A stretch of 64,000 bases of DNA, taken from the NCBI GenBank assembly GCA_003241485.1, contig QFQD01000007.1:1-64000 (forward strand), written 5' to 3'. Under the pieces are notes generated by a model. That model was not told the origin of the DNA and did not search any database. It saw nothing but the letters and a program-made list of their open reading frames with translations. A program made the translations under genes and the position numbers. Positions within the stretch are counted from its first letter, which is position 1; every line of letters begins with the position of its first letter. This document shows, in pieces, positions 1-8,131 of the stretch. This DNA is from Ancylobacter novellus. Lineage in GTDB: Bacteria; Pseudomonadota; Alphaproteobacteria; Rhizobiales; Xanthobacteraceae.

Positions 1-1517
1 TTGCGGTCGGCACTGGCGCGATAGGCCAGCGCTTCGGCGAGATGGGCGCGGCCGAGGGTTTCGGCACCGGTGAGATCGGCCAGGGTGCGCGCCACCCGTA
101 GCACCCGGTGATAACCGCGTGCGGACAGCCGCATCAGTTTCGCCGCGTCGGTCAACAGCGCGGTGCCGGCGGCATCGGGCGTGGCGATGTCTTCCAAAAC
201 CGGGCCGCTGGCCTCGGCATTGGTGAAAAGGTCCGGCCGGCCGAGCCTGAGGAAGCGCGCGCGCTGCAGCCGGCGCGCCTCGGCGACGCGCGCGGCGACC
301 ACGGCACTGGGCTCGCTTGCGCCGGGCCGCACGAGGTCGATGGCGGCGACCGCCGGTACATCGAGATGGATGTCGACACGGTCGAGGAACGGACCAGACA
401 GCCGCGCCTGATATTCTCCGGCGCAGCGCGGGCCGCGCCGGCAGGTCTGGCCGGGTTCGCCCGCTCGCCCGCAGCGGCAGGGGTTCATGGCCGCGACGAG
501 CTGGAAGCGTGCGGGATAGGAGATGCGGTGATTGGCGCGGGCGATCACCGCCTCGCCGGTCTCCAGCGGCTGGCGCAGCGAATCCAGCACGGCGGGGGCG
601 AATTCCGGCAGCTCGTCGAGAAACAGCACGCCATTATGGGCGAGCGATACCTCTCCCGGCCGGGCGCGCATGCCCCCACCCACCATCGCCGCCATGCTGG
701 CCGAATGGTGCGGGGCGCGGAACGGCCGGCGGTTGGTCAGAGCCCCGCCCTGCAAGGTTCCCGCGACCGAGGCGATCATCGAGACCTCGAGCAGCTCCGC
801 GGGCGCGAGCGGCGGCAGGATGGAGGGCAGGCGCTGCGCCAGCATCGACTTGCCGGCCCCCGGCGGGCCGCAGAGCAGGAGATTGTGCCGGCCCGCGGCC
901 GCGATCTCCAGCGCGCGCCGGGCGGTCTCCTGGCCCTTTACCTCGGCGAGGTCCGGCAATAGCGCCGTGCCGCCGTCGAGGCGCGGCTCGGGCCGGGCGA
1001 GAGGCTGCCGGCCAGCGAAATGATTGACCAGCTGGATCAGCGAGAGCGGCGCCAGCACCGGCATGTCCGGGCTTGCCCATGCCGCTTCCGCCCCGCAGGC
1101 TGCCGGACAGATGAGTCCATGTCCGCGCGCATTGGCGCCGATGGCGGCTGGAAGGACGCCGGCGACTGCAGCGATGCGTCCATCGAGCGCCAGCTCGCCG
1201 ACGACGGTGTAGCCGTCCAGCGCATCGGCGGGAAAGGCGCCGATGGCCGCCATCAGTCCCAAGGCGATCGGCAGATCATAATGGCTGCCTTCCTTGGGCA
1301 GGTCGGCAGGGGCGAGATTGACGGTGATGCGCTTGGCGGGCAGCGCAAGGCCGGAGGCGATCAGCGCCGCGCGCACGCGTTCCTTCGCCTCGGTCACCGC
1401 CTTGTCGGCGAGACCGACCAGATTGAAGGCCGGCAGGCCGGGGCTGACCTGGATCTGCACATCGACCGGGCGTGCCTCAACGCCTTCGAAGGCCACCGTC
1501 GCCACGCGCTGGACCAT
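1..1517 (-). CDS. comM: YifB/ComM-family Mg-chelatase-like AAA+ ATPase (3' end cut by window)
   Basis: This reading frame is open from an ATG at 1517 to the window edge, about 505 codons. The family is about 506-515 residues, so only a few C-terminal residues are missing. The N-terminal part is the Lon-protease-like ChlI domain (MVQRVATVAFEGVEA at the start). The central AAA+ module has Walker A GPPGAGKS at residues 217-224 and a Walker B-type FLDELPEF. A cysteine cluster, MNPCRCG, follows, as is usual in this family. ComM is a helicase-like hexameric ATPase that aids branch migration during natural transformation in gamma-proteobacteria; its role in alphaproteobacteria is less clear. It is transcribed away from the fds operon, so the 255-bp gap between them carries two divergent promoters. 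Confidence 0.93.
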   Translation of the reverse strand, partial: MVQRVATVAFEGVEARPVDVQIQVSPGLPAFNLVGLADKAVTEAKERVRAALIASGLALPAKRITVNLAPADLPKEGSHYDLPIALGLMAAIGAFPADALDGYTVVGELALDGRIAAVAGVLPAAIGANARGHGLICPAACGAEAAWASPDMPVLAPLSLIQLVNHFAGRQPLARPEPRLDGGTALLPDLAEVKGQETARRALEIAAAGRHNLLLCGPPGAGKSMLAQRLPSILPPLAPAELLEVSMIASVAGTLQGGALTNRRPFRAPHHSASMAAMVGGGMRARPGEVSLAHNGVLFLDELPEFAPAVLDSLRQPLETGEAVIARANHRISYPARFQLVAAMNPCRCGRAGEPGQTCRRGPRCAGEYQARLSGPFLDRVDIHLDVPAVAAIDLVRPGASEPSAVVAARVAEARRLQRARFLRLGRPDLFTNAEASGPVLEDIATPDAAGTALLTDAAKLMRLSARGYHRVLRVARTLADLTGAETLGRAHLAEALAYRASADR

Positions 1518-1670
1518 GCCGTGTCCCCGTCATTTCTGGGCTGAACCCAACTCCCGCAACGGCAAGCGTAACCGCCCGCCCGTCGGCGTCAAGAACATTT
1601 AAGGAACATCGTGGGGTAGTGCCGCAGGGGAAGGCGCATGTCCACAGCTGCGACTCGACGGCTCCTTGAC

Positions 1671-1687
1671 GATAGAAGAATTCTATC
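1671..1687. promoter_or_regulatory. LysR-type palindrome (candidate FdsR operator) upstream of fdsG
   Basis: A perfect 7-3-7 inverted repeat, GATAGAA-gaa-TTCTATC, ends 85 bp before the fdsG start. Its core fits the T-N11-A pattern of LysR-type regulators (T at 1673, A at 1685). In several fds operons a LysR-type regulator, FdsR, is encoded next to fdsG; here the neighbour is comM and no such gene is in the window. Assigning this site to an FdsR-like protein is inference. Confidence 0.5.
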
Positions 1688-1772
1688 AAGGCACGAAACA
1701 CCCGGATTGATTTCGGATACGCCGCGTACGATCCTTCTCTTTGGAAAAGTCTAAAAGAAGGCCCGGGAGAAA

Positions 1773-2246
1773 ATGCCGCATTACGAACCCTGGAGCGAGG
1801 AACGCGCTCGCGTGGTGATCGAGGAGTTTTCTCACCTCGAAGGCCCGCTGATGCCGATGCTCCACGCGGTGCAGGAGACTTTCGGCCATGTGCCGGATGC
1901 GATCGTGCCGATGCTGGCCGAACTGCTGAACGTCTCGCGCGCCGAAGTTCATGGTGTCGTCACCTTCTATCATGATTTCCGCCACGAGCCGGCCGGCCGC
2001 CACGTGCTGAAGCTGTGCCGCGCCGAAGCCTGCCAGGCGGCGGGCGGCGATGCGCTGGCCGATCATGCCGAGCACCGGCTTGGCTGCAAGCTGGGCGAGA
2101 CCACGGCGGACGGGCGTGTCACCGTTGAGCCGATCTATTGCCTCGGTCTGTGCGCCACGGCGCCTTCCGCCATGCTGGACGGGCGCATCGTGGCCCGTCT
2201 CAACGAGCGTCGTCTCGACGCGCTGATCGCGGAGGCCCAGTCGTGA
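1773..2246 (+). CDS. fdsG: NAD-dependent formate dehydrogenase, gamma subunit
   Basis: This is the small [2Fe-2S] subunit of the soluble Mo-containing formate dehydrogenase. It is homologous to NuoE of complex I and passes electrons within the FdsGBA complex. The 157-residue product has the thioredoxin-like [2Fe-2S] ligands Cys82, Cys87, Cys123 and Cys127 (spacing C-x4-C ... C-x3-C). The N-terminal helical part contains the typical PMLHAVQETFGHVP segment. A GGGAGAAA stretch precedes the ATG. It is the first gene of a compact operon, and its stop codon overlaps the GTG start of fdsB (GTGA). Confidence 0.96.
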   Translation: MPHYEPWSEERARVVIEEFSHLEGPLMPMLHAVQETFGHVPDAIVPMLAELLNVSRAEVHGVVTFYHDFRHEPAGRHVLKLCRAEACQAAGGDALADHAEHRLGCKLGETTADGRVTVEPIYCLGLCATAPSAMLDGRIVARLNERRLDALIAEAQS

Positions 2247-3817
2247 GCACCACTTCCGCGACTATTCGCATCTACGTTCCCAAGGACGCCTGCGCCATCG
2301 CCTGCGGCGCCGACGAGGTGGTCGCCGCCATCGAGGCCGCCGCGCTGAAGCGCCGCCAGCCGGTCGAAATCGTGCGCACAGGCTCGCGCGGCATGCTGTG
2401 GCTGGAGCCGCTCGTCGAGGTCGCCACCGCCGAGGGCCGCATCGGCTACGGCCCGGTCGACGCGGGCGACGTCGAAGCCCTGTTCGAGGCGGGATTCCTC
2501 TCCGGCGCCGCGCACGACCTGCGCATCGGCAAGCCGGAAGAGCACCCCTTCATGGCCAAGCAGACGCGCCTCACCTTCGCGCGTTGCGGCATCATCGACC
2601 CGGCTTCCTATGCCGATTATCGTGCCCATGGCGGCTATCGCGGCCTGGAGCGTGCGCTGCAGCTCGGTCCGGTCGAGATCATCGAGGAAGTCAAGAAGTC
2701 CGGTCTGCGCGGTCGTGGTGGCGCGGGCTTCCCCACCGCCATCAAGTGGAAGACGGTGGCGGACGCGCAGGCGGACCGCAAATACATCGTCTGCAACGCC
2801 GACGAGGGCGATTCGGGCACCTTCGCCGATCGCATGATCATGGAAGGCGACCCCTTCGAGCTGATCGAGGGCATGACCATCGCCGGCATCGCGGTGGGTG
2901 CCACCAAGGGCTTCGTCTACACCCGCTCGGAATACCCGCACGCGATCGCGGCCATGGAGAAGGCGATCGAGGTCGCGCGGCGCCACGGCATGCTGGGCGT
3001 GAACATCGCCGGCTCGCAGTACAGCTTCGACATGGAAGTGCGCATGGGCGCTGGCGCCTATGTCTGCGGCGAGGAAACGGCGCTGCTCGACAGCTTGGAA
3101 GGCAAGCGCGGCACGGTGCGCGCCAAGCCGCCGCTGCCGGCGCACAAGGGTCTGTTCCAGAAGCCGACCGTCATCAACAACGTGCTTTCGCTCACCGCCG
3201 TGCCGCACATTCTGGCTGATGGCGGCGAGTTCTACGCCAATTTCGGCATGGGCCGCTCGCGCGGCACGATGCCGATCCAGATCGCCGGCAATGTGAAGTT
3301 CGGCGGCCTGTTCGAGACCGCCTTCGGCATCACGCTCGGCGAACTCGTGAACGACATTGGCGGCGGCACCGCCTCGGGCAAGCCGGTCAAGGCCGCGCAG
3401 GTCGGTGGCCCGCTCGGCGCCTATGTGCCGACCTGGCAGTTCGACCTGCCCTTCGACTATGAGGCCTTCGCCGCCAAGGATGCGCTGATCGGCCATGGCG
3501 GCATCGTCGTGTTCGACGAGGGCGCCGACATGGCGAAGATGGCGCGCTTCGCCATGGAGTTCTGCTCGGTCGAGAGCTGCGGCAAGTGCACGCCCTGCCG
3601 CATCGGCTCCACGCGCGGCGTCGAGCTGATGGACCGCATCATTGCCGGCCAGCGCGTCGAGGCCAATCTCGCGACGCTGACCGACCTCTGCCAGACCATG
3701 AAGCTGGGATCCCTTTGCGCCCTTGGCGGGTTTACCCCCTATCCGGTGCTCAGTGCCCTGAACCATTTCCCCGAGGAGTTCGGCGCCCCGCCGCGCCGCC
3801 TCGAAGCCGCTGAATGA
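2243..3817 (+). CDS. fdsB: NAD-dependent formate dehydrogenase, beta subunit (FMN/NAD)
   Basis: This flavoprotein subunit, related to NuoF, takes electrons from the Fe-S chain to FMN and reduces NAD+. It has 524 residues. The N-terminal region (to about residue 100) is a thioredoxin-like [2Fe-2S] domain of the NuoE/F fusion type. The glycine-rich NAD site GRGGAGFPTAIKW is near residue 158, the FMN site CNADEGDSGTFADR follows, and the 4Fe-4S ligands are in ESCGKCTPCR near residue 450 with a later Cys in the LCALGG segment. The start is GTG at 2243, overlapping the fdsG stop, with GCGGAGG just upstream. The frame stays open upstream to 2138, but that part lies inside fdsG and lacks homology. 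Confidence 0.96.
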   Translation: MSTTSATIRIYVPKDACAIACGADEVVAAIEAAALKRRQPVEIVRTGSRGMLWLEPLVEVATAEGRIGYGPVDAGDVEALFEAGFLSGAAHDLRIGKPEEHPFMAKQTRLTFARCGIIDPASYADYRAHGGYRGLERALQLGPVEIIEEVKKSGLRGRGGAGFPTAIKWKTVADAQADRKYIVCNADEGDSGTFADRMIMEGDPFELIEGMTIAGIAVGATKGFVYTRSEYPHAIAAMEKAIEVARRHGMLGVNIAGSQYSFDMEVRMGAGAYVCGEETALLDSLEGKRGTVRAKPPLPAHKGLFQKPTVINNVLSLTAVPHILADGGEFYANFGMGRSRGTMPIQIAGNVKFGGLFETAFGITLGELVNDIGGGTASGKPVKAAQVGGPLGAYVPTWQFDLPFDYEAFAAKDALIGHGGIVVFDEGADMAKMARFAMEFCSVESCGKCTPCRIGSTRGVELMDRIIAGQRVEANLATLTDLCQTMKLGSLCALGGFTPYPVLSALNHFPEEFGAPPRRLEAAE

Positions 3818-3831
3818 GGAGGACGCAGCCC

Positions 3832-6687
3832 ATGTCTCTCGTCCATGAGATCGACTACGGAACGCCCGCTCCCAAGACCGACAAGATGGTGACCCTCACC
3901 ATTGACGGGATGGAAATCTCGGTTGCCGAGGGCACGTCCATCATGCGTGCGGCGATGGAGATGGGGACGCAGATCCCCAAGCTCTGCGCCACCGATTCGC
4001 TCGACGCGTTCGGCTCCTGCCGCCTGTGTCTGGTCGAGATCGAGGGCCGCGCCGGCACGCCGGCGTCCTGCACCACGCCGGTCATGCCCGGCATGAAGGT
4101 GCACACCCAGACGCCGCGCCTCGCGCAGCTGCGCAAGGGTGTGATGGAGCTCTACATCTCCGACCACCCGCTGGACTGCCTCACCTGCGCCGCCAATGGC
4201 GACTGCGAGCTGCAGGACATGGCGGGCGCGGTCGGCCTGCGCGAAGTGCGCTACGGCATGGAGGGCGCGAACCACTTCGCCCCGACCTCCGAGCTGGTCA
4301 TGCCGAAGGACGAGTCGAACCCGTACTTCACCTATGACCCGGCCAAGTGCATCGTCTGCAATCGTTGCGTGCGCGCCTGCGAGGAAGTGCAGGGCACGTT
4401 TGCGCTGACCATTTCCGGCCGCGGCTTCGACAGCCGCGTCTCGCCCGGCCAGTCGGAAGCGTTCCTCACCTCGGAATGCGTGTCCTGCGGCGCCTGCGTG
4501 CAGGCCTGCCCGACCGCCACGCTCTCCGAGAAGCGGCTTATCGAGATCGGCACGCCGGAGCATTCGGTGGTGACGACCTGCGCTTATTGCGGCGTCGGCT
4601 GCACCTTCAAGGCGGAAATGCGCGGCCAGGAAGTGGTGCGCATGGTGCCCTGGAAGGACGGCAAGGCCAATCGCGGCCATAGCTGCGTCAAGGGTCGCTT
4701 CGCCTGGGGCTATGCCACCCATCAGGACCGCATCGTCAACCCGATGATCCGCGCCAAGGTCACCGACCCGTGGCGGGAAGTGTCGTGGGAGGAGGCGATC
4801 GCCCACACCGCTTCCGAGCTGAAGCGCATCCAGGAAACCTATGGCCGCAAGTCGGTCGGCGGCATCACCTCCTCGCGCTGCACCAATGAGGAAGCCTACC
4901 TCGTCCAGAAGATCATCCGCGCCGGCTTCGGCACCAACAATGTCGACACCTGCGCCCGCGTCTGCCACTCGCCGACCGGCTATGGCCTGAACCAGGCCTT
5001 CGGCACCTCGGCGGGCACGCAGGACTTCGATTCGATCGAGGACACCGACGTCGTTCTCATCATCGGCGCCAACCCGACCGACGGGCACCCGGTGTTCGGC
5101 TCGCGCATGAAGAAGCGCCTGCGCCAGGGCGCCAAGCTGATCGTGGTCGATCCGCGCCGCATCGATCTGGTGCGCTCGGCCCACATCAAGGCCGATTTCC
5201 ACCTGCCGCTGCAGCCCGGCACCAATGTCGCCATCGTCACCTCGCTGGCGCATGTCGTGGTCACCGAAGGGCTGGTGAACGAGGCCTATGTCCGCCAGTT
5301 CTGCGACTGGGACGAGTTCCAGGACTGGGCCGAGTTCGTTGCCGACAAGCGCCATTCGCCGGAAGAGGTCGAGAAGATCTCCGGCGTGCCGGCCGAGCTG
5401 ATCCGCGGCGCTGCCCGGCTCTATGCCACTGGCGGCAATGCGGCGATCTATTACGGCCTCGGCGTTACCGAGCACTCGCAGGGCTCGACCACGGTCATGG
5501 CCATCGCCAACCTCGCCATGGCGACCGGCAATATCGGCCGTCGCGGCGTCGGCGTGAACCCGCTGCGCGGCCAGAACAACGTGCAGGGCTCGTGCGACAT
5601 GGGCTCGTTCCCGCATGAGCTGCCGGGCTATCGTCACATCTCGGACGACGCCACCCGCGCGACCTTCGAGGCGATGTGGGGCCGTCCGCTCGATGCCGAG
5701 CCGGGCCTGCGCATTCCCAACATGCTGGACGCCGCCGTCGACGGCACCTTCAAGGCGATCTACATCCAGGGCGAGGACATCCTGCAGTCCGACCCCGACA
5801 CCCACCATGTCGCCTCCGGCCTCGCCGCCATGGAGCTGGTGATCGTGCAGGACCTGTTCCTGAACGAGACCGCTGCCTACGCCCATGTCTTCCTGCCGGG
5901 CTGCACCTTCCTTGAGAAGGACGGCACCTTCACCAATGCCGAGCGCCGTATCCAGCTCGTGCGCAAGGTGATGGCGCCGAAGAACGGCTATGGCGACTGG
6001 GAAGTCACCCAGATGCTCGCCAAGGCGATCGGTCTGGACTGGAACTACACCCACCCCTCGCAGATCATGGACGAGATCGCCGCGCTCACCCCGACCTTTG
6101 CCGGCGTTTCCTTCAAGAAGCTGGACGAGATGGGCTCGGTGCAGTGGCCGTGCAACGACGCCAACCCCGAGGGCATGCCCATCATGCACATCAACGGGTT
6201 TGCGCGCGGCAAGGGCAAGTTCGTCGTCACCGAATATGTGCCGACCGACGAGCGTACCGGCGCCCGCTTCCCGCTGCTGCTGACCACCGGCCGCATCCTC
6301 AGCCACTACAATGTCGGCGCGCAGACCCGCCGTACGGCGAATGTGGCCTGGCATCCGGAAGACGTGCTGGAAATCCACCCGCACGATGCCGAGCAGCGCG
6401 GCGTGCGCGATGGTGACTGGGTGCGTGTCGACAGCCGTGCCGGTGGCACCACGCTGCGCGCGCAGATCACCGACCGCGTGGCTCCGGGCGTTGTCTACAC
6501 CACCTTCCATCACCCGGGCACGCAGGCCAACGTCGTCACCACGGACTTCTCCGACTGGGCGACGAACTGCCCCGAGTTCAAGGTGACGGCGGTGCAGATC
6601 TCCCGCTCCAACGGTCCGTCCGAGTGGCAGGAGGACTATGACGCTTTCACCCGCCAGAGCCGGCGTATCGCCGCCGCGGCGGAGTGA
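3832..6687 (+). CDS. fdsA: NAD-dependent formate dehydrogenase, alpha (catalytic) subunit
   Basis: This subunit oxidises formate to CO2 at a bis-MGD molybdenum centre. The product has 951 residues. An N-terminal plant-type [2Fe-2S] ferredoxin domain (GSCRLCLVEIEG) is followed by a NuoG-type His/Cys cluster (HPLDCLTCAANGDC), two 4Fe-4S motifs (CIVCNRCVRAC and CVSCGACVQACP) and the catalytic-domain cluster starting CAYCGVGC. The Mo ligand is probably Cys378 in RVCHSPTGYG, where E. coli FdhF has selenocysteine. The C-terminal dinucleotide-binding domain begins near residue 830. An ATG at 3814 overlaps the fdsB stop, but a GAGGAGGA box at 3816-3823 favours the ATG at 3832. There is no Tat signal, consistent with a cytoplasmic enzyme. 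Confidence 0.97.
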   Translation: MSLVHEIDYGTPAPKTDKMVTLTIDGMEISVAEGTSIMRAAMEMGTQIPKLCATDSLDAFGSCRLCLVEIEGRAGTPASCTTPVMPGMKVHTQTPRLAQLRKGVMELYISDHPLDCLTCAANGDCELQDMAGAVGLREVRYGMEGANHFAPTSELVMPKDESNPYFTYDPAKCIVCNRCVRACEEVQGTFALTISGRGFDSRVSPGQSEAFLTSECVSCGACVQACPTATLSEKRLIEIGTPEHSVVTTCAYCGVGCTFKAEMRGQEVVRMVPWKDGKANRGHSCVKGRFAWGYATHQDRIVNPMIRAKVTDPWREVSWEEAIAHTASELKRIQETYGRKSVGGITSSRCTNEEAYLVQKIIRAGFGTNNVDTCARVCHSPTGYGLNQAFGTSAGTQDFDSIEDTDVVLIIGANPTDGHPVFGSRMKKRLRQGAKLIVVDPRRIDLVRSAHIKADFHLPLQPGTNVAIVTSLAHVVVTEGLVNEAYVRQFCDWDEFQDWAEFVADKRHSPEEVEKISGVPAELIRGAARLYATGGNAAIYYGLGVTEHSQGSTTVMAIANLAMATGNIGRRGVGVNPLRGQNNVQGSCDMGSFPHELPGYRHISDDATRATFEAMWGRPLDAEPGLRIPNMLDAAVDGTFKAIYIQGEDILQSDPDTHHVASGLAAMELVIVQDLFLNETAAYAHVFLPGCTFLEKDGTFTNAERRIQLVRKVMAPKNGYGDWEVTQMLAKAIGLDWNYTHPSQIMDEIAALTPTFAGVSFKKLDEMGSVQWPCNDANPEGMPIMHINGFARGKGKFVVTEYVPTDERTGARFPLLLTTGRILSHYNVGAQTRRTANVAWHPEDVLEIHPHDAEQRGVRDGDWVRVDSRAGGTTLRAQITDRVAPGVVYTTFHHPGTQANVVTTDFSDWATNCPEFKVTAVQISRSNGPSEWQEDYDAFTRQSRRIAAAAE

Positions 6688-6703
6688 GCAGGGCGCGGGT
6701 TCG

Positions 6704-7552
6704 ATGATCCCCCCGGTCGTCCGCGTCGCGCGCCTTGCCGTCGGCCCCTCGGGGGCGGCGGCGGGCGAGCGGACGATCCCCGAGGAGACGCCCGTCGCCA
6801 TCGTGCATAACGGCTCGACCTATGCCGTGATGATGGCGACGCCTGCCGATCTCGAGGATTTCGGCTACGGCTTCAGCCTGACCGAAGGCGTCATCGGCCA
6901 GCTTTCCGATGTCGAATCGGTCGAGACGCTGGAATTCGACGACGAGGACGGTGTTGTCGGCGTCGAGGTCCGGCTCTGGATCAATGCCGAGCGTGCCGGG
7001 CAGATGGTGGCGCGCCGTCGGCAGATCGCCGGGCCCACGGGTTGCGGTCTGTGCGGTGTCGAAAGCCTCGAACTGGCGGTGAAGCCGGCGCGGGCGGTGG
7101 GGGAAGGGCGGCGCTTCACGGCGGCGGATATCTCCCGTGCCATCGCTTCCCTGCCGCCGGCGCAGGCCCTTAACCACCAGACGCGGGCGGTGCACGCCGC
7201 TGCCTTCTGGGAGCCGGGGGCCGGCCTTGTCGCCGTGCGCGAGGATGTCGGGCGCCACAACGCGCTCGACAAGCTGGTCGGCCATCTCGTGCGGGGCGGC
7301 CATGAGGCAGGCGGCGGTATCGTGCTGCTGACCAGCCGCGTGTCGATCGAAATGGTGCAGAAGACCGCCATGCTCGGGGCCTCCGTGCTGGTGGCAGTCT
7401 CCGCGCCCACCGCGCTCGCCGTGCGCACGGCACAAGCGGCGGGCATCACGCTGGCGGCGATCGCCCGCGACGACGGATTTGAAGTGTTCACCCATCCCCA
7501 TCGCATCGCGCTTGACGGGGCAGAGCAGGAGTTGGTCGCCCATGTCGGCTAA
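6704..7552 (+). CDS. fdhD: Formate dehydrogenase accessory sulfurtransferase FdhD (FdsC)
   Basis: FdhD moves sulfur from a cysteine desulfurase to the molybdenum cofactor, which formate dehydrogenases need for activity; in Rhodobacter the orthologue FdsC also binds bis-MGD. The product has 282 residues, close to the usual 260-280. The essential CxxC is Cys114-x-x-Cys117 in TGCGLCGVESLE, and the conserved EDVGRHNALDK motif follows in the second half. I chose the ATG at 6704; the frame extends to 6638, but that would overlap fdsA and has no FdhD homology. It lies 16 bp after fdsA and overlaps fdsD. Confidence 0.95.
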   Translation: MIPPVVRVARLAVGPSGAAAGERTIPEETPVAIVHNGSTYAVMMATPADLEDFGYGFSLTEGVIGQLSDVESVETLEFDDEDGVVGVEVRLWINAERAGQMVARRRQIAGPTGCGLCGVESLELAVKPARAVGEGRRFTAADISRAIASLPPAQALNHQTRAVHAAAFWEPGAGLVAVREDVGRHNALDKLVGHLVRGGHEAGGGIVLLTSRVSIEMVQKTAMLGASVLVAVSAPTALAVRTAQAAGITLAAIARDDGFEVFTHPHRIALDGAEQELVAHVG

Positions 7553-7838
7553 TACGATGGACCGTCTCGTCTACATGGCGAACCAGATCGGAAAGTTCTT
7601 CGAGGTGCAGAAGCATGAGCGGGCCGTGCCCGGCATCGCCAAGCACATCAAGGATTTCTGGGACCCGCGCATGCGTGCGCGCATGGAGGATCATCTTGCC
7701 GCTGGTGGCGAGGGGCTCGCGCCGCTGGTGTTCGAGGCCCTCAAGACTCTGCCGCCGGTGAAGCGCGATACGATTCCGGCCGCTCATCCCACGCTCAACC
7801 CGCCCGGCCCGACGGCGGCGCATCACGAGCATCACTGA
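7542..7838 (+). CDS. fdsD: Formate dehydrogenase delta subunit
   Basis: This 98-residue protein is of the FdsD family, needed for activity or maturation of FdsGBA; in Rhodobacter it is a small subunit associated with the complex. The family core is visible as MANQIGKFFEV and HIKDFWDPRMR, followed by a His-rich tail ending HHEHH. The ATG at 7542 overlaps the end of fdhD by 11 bp, and a second ATG at 7557 is possible. It is the last gene of the operon; a strong terminator follows 45 bp downstream. Confidence 0.93.
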   Translation: MSANTMDRLVYMANQIGKFFEVQKHERAVPGIAKHIKDFWDPRMRARMEDHLAAGGEGLAPLVFEALKTLPPVKRDTIPAAHPTLNPPGPTAAHHEHH

Positions 7839-7882
7839 CGGCGCCGGCCGGCATCGGCCTGCAAGCCCCGACGCGACGATCG

Positions 7883-7907
7883 ACGCCCGGCTTTGCCGGG
7901 CGTTTCC
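7883..7907 (+). terminator. Rho-independent terminator of the fds operon
   Basis: A perfect 9-bp stem, ACGCCCGGC / GCCGGGCGT (7883-7891 and 7895-7903), with a TTT loop is followed by TTCCGTTTG. It sits 45 bp after fdsD. Confidence 0.75.
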
Positions 7908-8131
7908 GTTTGTCCGGTCGCCCTGTCCTGTCGGAAGCGCACGGCGCCCGTCGACCTTCCCTTAAGTCAAGGCTACAGAACGTTTTTCCTTTGGCGCGAA
8001 AGATGCTCCCATAGGAGGACGCGAGCCGGCGGAAGGTCCATAAAACACCATTGTTCTGCCACGCGGCGGCGCCATCCCTCGCGGCAGATGGGGTGGGCAT
8101 GCGGATCGTGCGGGGCAGGAGCCGGTGAGCA

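Noticed and set aside
3739..6801. 1020-codon minus-strand frame over fdsA
   Set aside because: It is antisense to a fully recognisable FdsA, has odd composition and no domain; high GC gives few stops on the complement.
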